Part shown: in pieces, positions 34,225 through 42,637 of the stretch
Position numbering within the stretch: position 1 is the stretch's first letter
Layout of the letters: every line of letters starts with the position of its first letter
Assembly: GCA_903871605.1 (NCBI GenBank)
Contig: CAIQHF010000038.1
Span: 86,519 to 150,518 of the forward strand
Length of the DNA stretch: 64,000 bases
Direction: 5' to 3'
Origin: an uncultured Sphingomonadaceae bacterium
GTDB lineage: Bacteria > Pseudomonadota > Alphaproteobacteria > Sphingomonadales > Sphingomonadaceae
Notes under the pieces: model-generated
The model's database searches: none
What the model was told of the DNA's origin: nothing
The model's input: only the letters and a program-made list of their open reading frames with translations
Made by a program: the position numbers and the translations under genes

Positions 34225-35376
34225 TTGTCCGGAATGTCGTCCGAAATGTCGTTCGATGTCGCGATCGTCGGCGCAGGGATCGTCGGCCTCGCGCATGCGC
34301 TGGCGGCGAGCCGGCAGGGGTTGCGCGTCGTCATGCTCGATCGCGACGCGCAGGCCAATGGCGCGTCGGTGCGCAATTTCGGCTTCGTCACCGTCACCGG
34401 CCAGGAGCAGGGCGACGTCTGGCGGCGCGCGCGCCGGTCGCGCGAGATCTGGGCGGAGGTCGCGCGACCGGCGGGGATCGCGATCGCGCAGCGCGGCATG
34501 CTGATGGTCGCCCAGCGCGCCGAAGCCGAAGACGTGATCGCCGCGTTCCTGCGCACCGATATGGCGGAGGACTGCACGTGGCTGGACGCCAAGGCCGCCG
34601 CCGAGCGGCTCGCGCCGATGGCGCCGGGGCGGCTGCGGGGCGCGCTGGCGAGCCCGACCGAGTTGCGCGTCGAATCGCGCGAGGCCGTCCCCGCCCTGGC
34701 GCGCTGGCTGGAGGCCGGCGGGCTGGTGACGATCCGCCGCGGCGTCGCGGTCCACGGCGTCGCGACCGGCCGCGTCGAGACCAGCGCGGGCACGGTCCGC
34801 GCCGACGCGATCGTCGTCTGCCCGGGCGATGATCTGGCGACGCTCTTCCCCGAGACGCTCGCCCGCGCGCATGTGACGCGCTGCAAGCTGCAGATGATGC
34901 GGCTCGCCGCGCCGGGCTATCGGCTGCCCGCGACGATCATGTCCGATCTCGGGCTGGTCCGCTATCTGGGCTATGCCGCGCTGCCCGAGGCGGCGGCGCT
35001 GCGCGCGCGGCTCGCGGCCGATCAGCCCGATCAGCTCGCCAACGGTGTCCACCTGATCGTCGCGCAGGGCGCCGACGGCAGCCTGATCGTCGGCGATAGC
35101 CATCATTATGCGCCGACCCCGGATCCCTTTTCGTCCGAGGCGGTCGATCGCCTCATCCTCGACGAATTCGCCGCCGTGTTCGGCACGGTGCCGCCCGTGC
35201 TCGAACGCTGGACGGGCACCTATGCCTCGGCCGCGGGGCACAGCCTCGTCGAAACGCCGGCGGATGGCGTGCGGCTGGTCGTGGTGACCAGCGGCACCGG
35301 CGCCTCGACCGGCTTCGGGCTTGCCGAGGACGTGATCGGCGACCTCATCAACCAGACCATCGGAGCTGCCGCATGA
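34225..35376 (+). CDS. TIGR03364-type FAD-dependent oxidoreductase (aminophosphonate oxidation)
   Basis: A 383-residue DAO-family flavoenzyme. The dinucleotide-binding motif is VAIVGAGIVGLAHALAASRQ, followed by GASVRNFGFVTVTGQ and the C-terminal TSGTGASTGFGLAEDVIGDL. TIGR03364 proteins are syntenic with phosphonatase-like genes and are proposed to deaminate 2-aminoethylphosphonate or related aminophosphonates oxidatively. That would give phosphonoacetaldehyde, the substrate of the next gene. There is no PhnW aminotransferase in the window, so this enzyme probably replaces it. GGAGGA at 34214-34219 is best spaced for the TTG at 34225; ATG at 34234 or 34246 are alternatives. The stop overlaps phnX by ATGA. 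Confidence 0.85.
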   Translation: MSGMSSEMSFDVAIVGAGIVGLAHALAASRQGLRVVMLDRDAQANGASVRNFGFVTVTGQEQGDVWRRARRSREIWAEVARPAGIAIAQRGMLMVAQRAEAEDVIAAFLRTDMAEDCTWLDAKAAAERLAPMAPGRLRGALASPTELRVESREAVPALARWLEAGGLVTIRRGVAVHGVATGRVETSAGTVRADAIVVCPGDDLATLFPETLARAHVTRCKLQMMRLAAPGYRLPATIMSDLGLVRYLGYAALPEAAALRARLAADQPDQLANGVHLIVAQGADGSLIVGDSHHYAPTPDPFSSEAVDRLILDEFAAVFGTVPPVLERWTGTYASAAGHSLVETPADGVRLVVVTSGTGASTGFGLAEDVIGDLINQTIGAAA

Positions 35377-36185
35377 CGACCGCGATCAAGGCCGTGATAC
35401 TCGATTGGGCGGGGACCATGATCGATCATGGCAGCCGCGCCCCGGTGGTGGCACTGATCCGGCTGTTCAAGCAGGCGGGCGTGCCGATCGACGAGGCCGA
35501 GGCGCGCGCCGACATGGGCCGCGCCAAGCGCGATCATATCCGCGCGATCCTGGCGATGCCGCGGGTCCGAGAGGCGTGGCGCGCCGCACATGGCACCGAT
35601 CCGCAAGAGGCCGACGTCACGCATCTCCACGATGCCGTCGGCCCGATCATGCGCGAGGCGGCGCGCGATTGCGCGACCTTGATCCCGGGTGCGCTCGATC
35701 TGGTCGAGCGGCTAGCTGCAGCCGGCGTGCCGATCGGCTCGTGCACCGGTTACACGCGCGAGATGATGGCGGACATCCTGCCGCTCGCCGCCGAGCAGGG
35801 TTATGCGCCCGCGGTCGTGGTCTGCTCGGGCGAGACGCCTGTCGGGCGGCCGTCGCCGCTGATGCTGTGGAAGGCGCTGGTCGAGCTCGGCGTCTGGCCG
35901 GCCTGGGCGTGCGTCAAGGTCGACGACGCCACGGTCGGGATCGGCGAGGGCAAGGCGGCGGGCAGCTGGACGGTCGGCGTCGCGGCGTCGGGCAACGGCG
36001 TCGGGCTCACCTATGACGAGCTGCTGGCGCTGCCCGAGACCGAGCACCGCCAGCGCGTCGATGCCGCGTCGGCGGCGTTGAAGGCGGCGGGCGCGGACTA
36101 TGTGATCGACAGCGTCGCCGGTCTGTGGCCGGTGATCGAGGCAATCGACGCGCGGATCGCCGCCGGCGAGCGGCCACCCGCATGA
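35373..36185 (+). CDS. phnX: Phosphonoacetaldehyde hydrolase (phosphonatase) PhnX
   Basis: A 270-residue HAD-family C-P bond hydrolase. The N-terminal motif AVILDWAGTMIDHG has nucleophile Asp near 11 and the phosphonatase-specific D-W-A-G-T. MGRAKRDHIRAI carries the Schiff-base Lys near 52. SCTGYTREMM and CVKVDDATVGIGEGKAAGSW are the later HAD motifs. The reaction is phosphonoacetaldehyde to acetaldehyde plus phosphate in the cytoplasm. It overlaps the FAD oxidoreductase upstream and the DUF5690 transporter downstream (both ATGA), so the three should be made together. Confidence 0.92.
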   Translation: MTTAIKAVILDWAGTMIDHGSRAPVVALIRLFKQAGVPIDEAEARADMGRAKRDHIRAILAMPRVREAWRAAHGTDPQEADVTHLHDAVGPIMREAARDCATLIPGALDLVERLAAAGVPIGSCTGYTREMMADILPLAAEQGYAPAVVVCSGETPVGRPSPLMLWKALVELGVWPAWACVKVDDATVGIGEGKAAGSWTVGVAASGNGVGLTYDELLALPETEHRQRVDAASAALKAAGADYVIDSVAGLWPVIEAIDARIAAGERPPA

Positions 36186-37528
36186 CCCTGGCGGATCCCG
36201 CGCTCGCGCCTCCGCTTCGCCGCCGCGAAGGCGCGGTCACCCGCTGGCTTCGCACCGCGCCGCCCACCGTCTTCGCGCTCTATGGCGGCCTCGCGGCATT
36301 CTTCACCTATTTCGCGATGTACGCCTATCGCAAGCCCTTCTCGGCCGCGAGCTACGCACATGTCGCGGGCTGGCCGTTCGCGGTCGATTTCAAGATCATG
36401 CTCGTGATCGCGCAGGTCGCGGGCTATGCGCTGTCCAAGATCATCGGCGTCAAGATCGTGTCGGAAATGCTGCCCTCGCGCAGGGCCGGCGCGATCCTGC
36501 TGCTGATCGGCATCGCCGAGATTGCGCTCGCCGCCTTCGCGGTGGTGCCGCCGCTGGCCGGGATCGCGATGCTGTTCCTCAACGGCCTTGCGCTCGGCAT
36601 GATCTGGGGGCTGGTGGTCGGCTTCATCGAGGGGCGCAGGCTGTCAGAAGTGCTCGGCGCGATGCTGTGCGCGAGCTTCATCCTGTCGTCGGGGGTGGTC
36701 AAGTCGGCGGGCGAGGCGGTGCTCGTCGCGCATTGGGCGAGCGAACGCTGGATGCCGGCGGTGACCGGGCTGCTGTTCGCGCCGATGCTGCTGCTCTCGG
36801 TCTGGGCGCTGGCGCAGCTGCCGCCGCCGAGCGCGCGCGACGAGGCCGAGCGCACCCGGCGCGTACCGATGGATGGCGGGCAGCGGCGCCGCTTCTTCCG
36901 CGCGCATGCCGCCGGGCTGGTCGCGCTGATCGGCGTCTATGTGATGATCACCGCGTTTCGCGATTTTCGCGACAATTTCGCCGCCGAAATCTGGGCCGAG
37001 CTCGGCTATGCGGGCAATGCCGGAATCTTCACCTGGTCCGAGGTGCCCGTCGCGGCGGTCTCGCTGGTCGCGCTGGCGATGCTGATCCGGGTGCGGGACA
37101 ATCGCCGCGGGGTGATCTGGAACCTGATCCTCGTCGCGATCGGGCTGCTGCTGATGGGGCTCTCGACGCTGTTCTACCAGCTCGGGCTGCTCAATCCGGC
37201 GGCGTGGATGATCGCGGTCGGCGCGGGGCTCTATCTTGCCTATACGCCGTTCAACGCGCTGCTCTTCGATCGCATGATCGCCGCGACCGGATCGCCGGGC
37301 AATGCCGGCTTCCTGATCTACGTGGCGGACGCGTGCGGCTATGTCGGCAGCGTCGCCCTGCTGCTGCTGCGCAATTTCGCGCATGTCTCGCTGCGCTGGG
37401 CGCCGTTCCTTTGCGACGTCGCCTATGTCACCTGCGTCGTCGGGCTGGTCGCGACCGCCTATGGCCTCAACAGGCTGATGCGCACGCTGCCACGGGCGGC
37501 GCCGGTGCCGTGCGTATCGCCGGCGTAG
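36182..37528 (+). CDS. DUF5690 / MFS-like transporter
   Basis: A 448-residue polytopic membrane protein with about twelve hydrophobic segments. The opening TVFALYGGLAAFFTYFAMYAYRKPF recalls organophosphate:phosphate antiporter-type MFS proteins. Further markers are VSEMLPSRRAGAILLL, GLALGMIWGLVVGFIEGRR and AYTPFNALLFDRMIA. Translation from ATG 36182 overlaps the phnX stop. I know no transported compound for DUF5690. Coupling to an aminophosphonate oxidase and phosphonatase makes uptake of 2-aminoethylphosphonate, without an ABC system, the best inference. Confidence 0.82.
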   Translation: MTLADPALAPPLRRREGAVTRWLRTAPPTVFALYGGLAAFFTYFAMYAYRKPFSAASYAHVAGWPFAVDFKIMLVIAQVAGYALSKIIGVKIVSEMLPSRRAGAILLLIGIAEIALAAFAVVPPLAGIAMLFLNGLALGMIWGLVVGFIEGRRLSEVLGAMLCASFILSSGVVKSAGEAVLVAHWASERWMPAVTGLLFAPMLLLSVWALAQLPPPSARDEAERTRRVPMDGGQRRRFFRAHAAGLVALIGVYVMITAFRDFRDNFAAEIWAELGYAGNAGIFTWSEVPVAAVSLVALAMLIRVRDNRRGVIWNLILVAIGLLLMGLSTLFYQLGLLNPAAWMIAVGAGLYLAYTPFNALLFDRMIAATGSPGNAGFLIYVADACGYVGSVALLLLRNFAHVSLRWAPFLCDVAYVTCVVGLVATAYGLNRLMRTLPRAAPVPCVSPA

Positions 37529-37616
37529 CGCTAGAAGAAGGTGGAACTCGTCGCGGCTTCGTGACACGCTTGTGCAGCGCGGCATGACGGGGCGCGCGCG
37601 ACGAGCGGGGTGATCG

Positions 37617-38978
37617 ATGACAGCGAACGCGGCACCGACGCTCGCGAAGACGCTCGGCGCGCTCCAGCTGTGGGGGATCGCGGTCGGGCTTGTCATCTCG
37701 GGCGAATATTTCGGCTGGAGCTTCGGTTGGGTGCAGGCGGGGACGCTCGGCTTCCTCGTCACGACGATCCTCGTCGCGCTGATGTACGTCGCCTTCATCT
37801 TCAGCTTCACCGAACTGACCACCGCGATCCCGCATGCCGGCGGTCCGTTCGCCTATGCGCACCGCGCCTTCGGACCCGTCGGCGGCGCGGTCGCGGGGTT
37901 TGCGACGCTGATCGAATTCCTGTTCGCGCCGCCCGCGATCGCGCTGGCGATCGGTGCCTATCTGGCGGTGCAGTTTCCCGGGCTCGATTCCCGCGCGGCG
38001 GCGCTCGGCGCCTATCTGCTGTTCGTCACGCTCAATGTGATCGGCGTGCGGATCGCGGCGACGTTCGAGCTGGTCGTGACGCTGCTCGCGGTCGGCGAAC
38101 TGCTGGTGTTCATGGCGGTCGTCGCGCCGGGATTCCACTGGGCGGCGTTCGCGGCGGGCGGCTGGTCGGGCTCGGCGCATTTCAGCGTCGCGTCGATCGG
38201 CGGGATGTTCGCCGCGATCCCGTTCGCGATCTGGTTCTTCCTCGCGATCGAGGGGGTGGCGATGGCCGCCGAAGAGGCGCGCGAGCCGCGGCGCACCATC
38301 CCTATCGCCTATATCGGCGGGATCGTGACGCTCACCGCGCTCGCCTTCGGGGTGATGATCTTCGCCGGTGGCGCGGGCGACTGGAAGACGCTCGCCACGC
38401 TCAACGATCCGCTGCCGCAGGCGATGACGCGCGTCGTCGGCCGGTCGAGCGGCTGGCTGCACATGCTGGTGTGGCTCGGCTTGTTCGGGCTGGTCGCCTC
38501 GTTCCACGGCATCATCATGGGCTATGCGCGGCAGATATTCGCGCTGTCGCGCGCGGGTTTCTTGCCCGCCATGCTGGGCCGGCTGCACGCGCGCTTCCGC
38601 ACCCCGCACATCGCGACGATCGCGGGCGGCGTCGTCGGCGTCGCGGCGATCTACAGCGACACGCTGGTCAGCATCGCCGGCCAGTCGCTGACCGCGAGCA
38701 TCGTCGTCCTGTCGGCGTTCGGCGCGCTGATGCTATACATCATGAGCATGGCGAGCCTGTTCCGCCTGCGCCGCACCGAGCCGCGGCTCGATCGTCCCTA
38801 CCGGGCGCCGCTCTATCCTGCCGCGCCGGCGGTGGCGCTGACCCTGGCGCTCGTCGCGCTGGCGGCGATGATCTACTACAATCCGCAGATATTCCTGCTG
38901 TTCGCCGCGATCATGGCGATGGCGGTGGTCGCGACCGTGGTGCGCGAGCGCCGCGGCACCGCACCGGCGCTGGCCTAG
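37617..38978 (+). CDS. eat: Ethanolamine permease (APC family)
   Basis: A 453-residue amino-acid/polyamine/organocation permease with twelve predicted membrane segments. The start LGALQLWGIAVGLVISGEYFGWSFG and AIPHAGGPFAYAHRAFGP are highly characteristic of the ethanolamine permease subfamily. AIPFAIWFFLAIEGVAMAAEEAREP is the conserved loop. It imports ethanolamine at the inner membrane. The ATG at 37617 follows a purine-rich GCGGGG. It is followed within 6 bp by eutB, which supports the substrate. Confidence 0.93.
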   Translation: MTANAAPTLAKTLGALQLWGIAVGLVISGEYFGWSFGWVQAGTLGFLVTTILVALMYVAFIFSFTELTTAIPHAGGPFAYAHRAFGPVGGAVAGFATLIEFLFAPPAIALAIGAYLAVQFPGLDSRAAALGAYLLFVTLNVIGVRIAATFELVVTLLAVGELLVFMAVVAPGFHWAAFAAGGWSGSAHFSVASIGGMFAAIPFAIWFFLAIEGVAMAAEEAREPRRTIPIAYIGGIVTLTALAFGVMIFAGGAGDWKTLATLNDPLPQAMTRVVGRSSGWLHMLVWLGLFGLVASFHGIIMGYARQIFALSRAGFLPAMLGRLHARFRTPHIATIAGGVVGVAAIYSDTLVSIAGQSLTASIVVLSAFGALMLYIMSMASLFRLRRTEPRLDRPYRAPLYPAAPAVALTLALVALAAMIYYNPQIFLLFAAIMAMAVVATVVRERRGTAPALA

Positions 38979-38984
38979 GCGGCG

Positions 38985-40379
38985 GTGCGCTACCGCTTCG
39001 ATCTCGGCGGCACGCGCCACGGCTTCGACGATCTGCGCCACCTGCTTGCCGTCGCCAGCCCGCCGCGGTCGGGCGATGCGCTTGCCGGGCTGGCGGCCGA
39101 GAGCGCCGAGCAGCGCGTCGCCGCGCGCTACGTCCTCGCCGACCTGTCGCTGTCGACCTTCCTCGACGAGCTGGTGATCCCCTATGAGGCGGACGAGGTG
39201 TCGCGGCTGATCGTCGACGGCCACGATGCCGAGGCGTTCGCCGCGATCGCGCATTTGACCGTCGGTGGCCTGCGCGACTGGCTGCTCTCCAACGAGGCGG
39301 ACGGCGCCGCGATCGCGGCGGTGGCGCGCGGGCTGACCCCCGAGATGGTCGCCGCGGTCTCCAAGCTGATGCGCAACCAGGATCTGATCGCGGTCGCGCG
39401 CAAGATCCGCATCGTCACCGCGTTTCGCGACACGATCGGGCTGGCCGGGCGGCTGTCGGTGCGGCTCCAGCCCAACCATCCGACCGACGACCCCGCCGGC
39501 ATCGCCGCCTCGGTGCTCGACGGGCTGCTGCTCGGATCGGGCGACGCGGTGATCGGGATCAACCCCGCGGGCGACAGCGTCGAGGCGGCGGCGACGCTGC
39601 TCCAGCTGCTCGACGATGTCCGCCAGGCCTATGCGATCCCGACGCAATCCTGCGTGCTGACGCACGTCACCAACACGCTGCGGCTGGTCGAGCGCGGCGC
39701 GCCGGTCGATCTCTGCTTCCAGTCGATCGCGGGAACGCAGGCCGCCAATGCGGGCTTCGGCATCGATCTCGCGCTGCTCGACGAGGCGCACGACGCGACG
39801 CTGTCGCTGCGCCGCGGCACGGTCGGCCATGACGTCATGTATTTCGAGACGGGGCAGGGTTCGGCGCTGTCGGCGGATGCGCATCACGGCGTCGACCAGC
39901 AGACGCTCGAATGTCGCGCCTATGCGGTCGCGCGCGCGTTCAGGCCGCTGCTGGTCAATTCGGTGGTCGGCTTCATCGGCCCCGAATATCTCTACGACGG
40001 CAAGCAGATTCTGCGCGCGGCGCTGGAGGATCATTGCTGCGGCAAGCTGCTCGGCCTGCCGATGGGGCTCGACATCTGCTATACCAACCATGCCGAGGCG
40101 GACCAGGACGACATGGATTCGATCCTGACGCTGCTCGGCGTCGCGGGGGTCAATTTCGTGATGGGCGTGCCCGGCGCCGATGACATCATGCTCAACTACC
40201 AATCGACGAGCTTCCACGACGCGCTCTATCTGCGCGAGACGCTGGGGCTGCGCCCCGCGCCCGAATTCGAGGCGTGGCTGGGCTCGGCGGGGCTGCTCGG
40301 GCCGGACGGCCGTATCTCGGGCGGGCCGCCGGCGCTGTCGCACCGCGCGATCCCGGCGCTCGCGCGGCTCGATGGCTGA
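38985..40379 (+). CDS. eutB: Ethanolamine ammonia-lyase large subunit EutB
   Basis: A 464-residue adenosylcobalamin enzyme subunit. Family segments include NPAGDSVEAAATLLQLLDDV, PTQSCVLTHVTNTLRL, VDLCFQSIAGTQAANAGFGI, MYFETGQGSALSADAHHGVDQQT, GFIGPEYLYDGKQILRA and GLDICYTNHAEADQDDMD. With EutC it converts ethanolamine to acetaldehyde and ammonia. The start is GTG at 38985. No shell proteins, EutA reactivase, EutR or cobalamin riboswitch are visible in the window, so this is the simple catabolic form. The end overlaps eutC by 8 bp. Confidence 0.96.
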   Translation: MRYRFDLGGTRHGFDDLRHLLAVASPPRSGDALAGLAAESAEQRVAARYVLADLSLSTFLDELVIPYEADEVSRLIVDGHDAEAFAAIAHLTVGGLRDWLLSNEADGAAIAAVARGLTPEMVAAVSKLMRNQDLIAVARKIRIVTAFRDTIGLAGRLSVRLQPNHPTDDPAGIAASVLDGLLLGSGDAVIGINPAGDSVEAAATLLQLLDDVRQAYAIPTQSCVLTHVTNTLRLVERGAPVDLCFQSIAGTQAANAGFGIDLALLDEAHDATLSLRRGTVGHDVMYFETGQGSALSADAHHGVDQQTLECRAYAVARAFRPLLVNSVVGFIGPEYLYDGKQILRAALEDHCCGKLLGLPMGLDICYTNHAEADQDDMDSILTLLGVAGVNFVMGVPGADDIMLNYQSTSFHDALYLRETLGLRPAPEFEAWLGSAGLLGPDGRISGGPPALSHRAIPALARLDG

Positions 40380-41133
40380 GCCGCCGGTGCCGACCGACCT
40401 CACCGGACGATTGCGCAGCCTGACGCAGGCGCGGATCGCGCTGGCGCGCACCGGCCAGTCGCTGACCACGGGTGCGCTGCTCGACTTCGAGCTGGCGCAC
40501 GCCCGCGCGCGCGATGCGGTGCATGCCCGGCTCGACGTCGACGCGTTGCGCGCCGCGATTCCGGGTCGCGCGCTCGTCGTGGTCCGCAGCCGCGCCGACG
40601 ATCGCACCACCTATCTGCAGCGCCCCGATCTGGGCCGGCTGCTCGATCGAGGCGACGCGGCGCGTCTCGCCCCGGCGGGTGCGGCGCTGGCGATCGTGAT
40701 CGGCGACGGCCTGTCGGCGATCGCGGTACAGCGCCATGCCGCGCCGCTCGTCGAGGCGCTGGTCGCGCGGCTGGCCGACTGGTCGATCGCGCCGATCGTC
40801 GTCGCGCATCATGCGCGGGTCGCGCTCGGCGACGAGATCGGCGCGGCGCTCGGCGTCGATCTGGTGGTGATGCTGATCGGCGAACGCCCCGGGCTGAGCG
40901 CGCCCGACAGCCTCGGCGCCTATCTCACCTGGGCCCCGCGCCGCGGTCGCCGCGACAGCGAGCGCAACTGCGTCTCCAACATCCGCCCGCCGCACGGGCT
41001 TGGCTATCGCGCCGCCGCGGACCGGATCGGCTGGCTCGCCGAGCGCGCGCGCGCCATCCGCCTCACCGGGGTCGATCTCAAGGATGAAAGCCCGCCCGCC
41101 GCCGACCTGCCGCGCCTGCCCGGCGATCGCTGA
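40372..41133 (+). CDS. eutC: Ethanolamine ammonia-lyase small subunit EutC
   Basis: A 253-residue partner of EutB. Recognisable are TQARIALARTGQSLTTGALLDFELAHARARDAVH near the N terminus, IVIGDGLSAIAVQRHA, DLVVMLIGERPGLSAPDSLGAYLTW and SNIRPPHGLGYRAAADRIGWL. The residues around SERNCVSNIRP contribute to the B12-binding interface. The ATG at 40372 lies inside the eutB end. A longer in-frame start at 40180 is only read-through of the eutB shadow frame. The stop is 18 bp from the convergent efflux gene. Confidence 0.95.
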   Translation: MAEPPVPTDLTGRLRSLTQARIALARTGQSLTTGALLDFELAHARARDAVHARLDVDALRAAIPGRALVVVRSRADDRTTYLQRPDLGRLLDRGDAARLAPAGAALAIVIGDGLSAIAVQRHAAPLVEALVARLADWSIAPIVVAHHARVALGDEIGAALGVDLVVMLIGERPGLSAPDSLGAYLTWAPRRGRRDSERNCVSNIRPPHGLGYRAAADRIGWLAERARAIRLTGVDLKDESPPAADLPRLPGDR

Positions 41134-41151
41134 CGCATCGCCGTCGGATGA

Positions 41152-42636
41152 TCAGGCCGGTGCGCTCCAGCCGAGCCCGAGCGCCTTCTGGATCGCCACG
41201 AAGTCGCCGGTCAGCGCGGCCTTTGCGATCGACAGGTTTTCGGCGGCGTCGATCTGCTGCCGCTGCGCGTCGAGCAGCGCGATCAGCGTGATCGTGCCGC
41301 CCGCATAACGCTGCTGGGCAAGCGCGGCGGTCTCATCCGCCGAGGCGGCGGCGCGCGCGAGATTGGCGACGGTCGCGCGACGATAGCGGAAACGCGACAG
41401 CGAATCCTCGGCATCGCGCAGCGCAGCCAGCACTGCCGAGCGATATTTCGCCTCGGCTTCGTCGCGCACCGCCTCGGCCTGGTGGACGCGCGCGGCGTTG
41501 CGGCCGAAGTCGAGGAAATTCCACGATATCTGCGGCGCGAGCAGCGCGGTGAAGTCGTCGAGATGGGTGAGGTCGCTAGGCGCCGCACCACCGATCCCGA
41601 TGATCCCCATCAGGCTGACCTTGGGGAAGCGGGCGGCGTCGGCCTCGCCGATCTTGGCGGTGTCCGCGGCAAGCGTGCGTTCGGCCGAGCGGATGTCGGG
41701 CCGACGCTGCAGCAGCGCGGCGGGATCGCCGACCGCCACCTGCGCGGGCGGCAACGGCACCGCCCCCGCCGCAGCGAGCAGCGGGTCGAGCGCACCGGGG
41801 GCCTCGCCGCTTAGCGTCGCGAGCTCGTCGAGATAGGCGTCGAGCTCGGCACGCAGCGGCGTATTGTTGGCGCGTGTCGCGTCGAGCTGCTGGGTGAGCG
41901 TTGCGACATCCTCGCGCGAGGCGGTGCCGCGCTCGTAACGCTGCCGCGTCAGCGCGAGCATCTGTTCCTGCATCGCGGTCGAGCGCGCATTGAGCGCGAT
42001 CCGTCGCTGCCTGTCGCGGACATTGACATAGGCCTGCGCGACCTCGGCGGTGAGGCTGACCTGCGCGTCGGCAAGATCGGCTTGCGCCCCGCCGAGCGTG
42101 GCCCGCGCCGCTTCGACCGCGCGACGCTGCCCGCCGAACAGATCGACCTCCCAGGTCGCATCGAAGCCGAGCGTGTAGAGATTGAGGCTCGATACCGAAC
42201 TGCCCGTCGTCTGCGTCGTGCTCCCGGTGCCGCTGCCGGCGCCCGCGCTGTTCGAGCCCGAGCTGAGCTGGCCGAGATTGAGGCCCGGGATGCGGGCATG
42301 GGCATAAAGCGCGGTGGCGCTGCCATTGGGCAGCAGATCGGCCTTCTGTTCGCGCAATCCGGCGCGGGCCTGACGGATGCGCGCCTCGGCCGCCGCAAGA
42401 TCGGGGTTGGCCGCGAGCGCGCGCGTCTCGAGCGCCGACAGCGTCGGATCGCCGAGCGCCAGCCACCAGGATGCGACCGGCGGCTCTGCCACCACCGGCG
42501 CGTCGCCCGCGCGCACGAAGCCCGGGTGCGGCGCCGCGCCTGTGGTGGCGACGGGCGGGCCCGAATAATTGGGGCCGACCGTGCAGCCTGCCAGCAGCGT
42601 TGCGAGCATGACGGGGAGGGGCGCGCATTTGCTCAT
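41152..42636 (-). CDS. Efflux outer-membrane lipoprotein (NodT/OprM family)
   Basis: A 494-residue outer-membrane factor. The signal peptide ends in LLAGC (lipobox). The hallmark SWWLALGDPTLSALETRALAANPDLAAAEARIRQARA and GQRRAVEAARATLGGAQADL belong to the RND-type OMF family. The second half repeats the motif (GDPAALLQRRPDIRSAERTL; LDAQRQQIDAAENL). It forms the trimeric exit channel for the EmrAB-type pump encoded just upstream; only 1 bp separates it from emrB, so it is the last gene of the operon. Confidence 0.94.
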   Translation of the reverse strand: MSKCAPLPVMLATLLAGCTVGPNYSGPPVATTGAAPHPGFVRAGDAPVVAEPPVASWWLALGDPTLSALETRALAANPDLAAAEARIRQARAGLREQKADLLPNGSATALYAHARIPGLNLGQLSSGSNSAGAGSGTGSTTQTTGSSVSSLNLYTLGFDATWEVDLFGGQRRAVEAARATLGGAQADLADAQVSLTAEVAQAYVNVRDRQRRIALNARSTAMQEQMLALTRQRYERGTASREDVATLTQQLDATRANNTPLRAELDAYLDELATLSGEAPGALDPLLAAAGAVPLPPAQVAVGDPAALLQRRPDIRSAERTLAADTAKIGEADAARFPKVSLMGIIGIGGAAPSDLTHLDDFTALLAPQISWNFLDFGRNAARVHQAEAVRDEAEAKYRSAVLAALRDAEDSLSRFRYRRATVANLARAAASADETAALAQQRYAGGTITLIALLDAQRQQIDAAENLSIAKAALTGDFVAIQKALGLGWSAPA

Positions 42637-42637
42637 A

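Noticed and set aside
37529..37616. Possible cobalamin riboswitch before the ethanolamine operon
   Set aside because: EutBC needs B12, but the 88-bp gap is too short and has no B12-box-like sequence.
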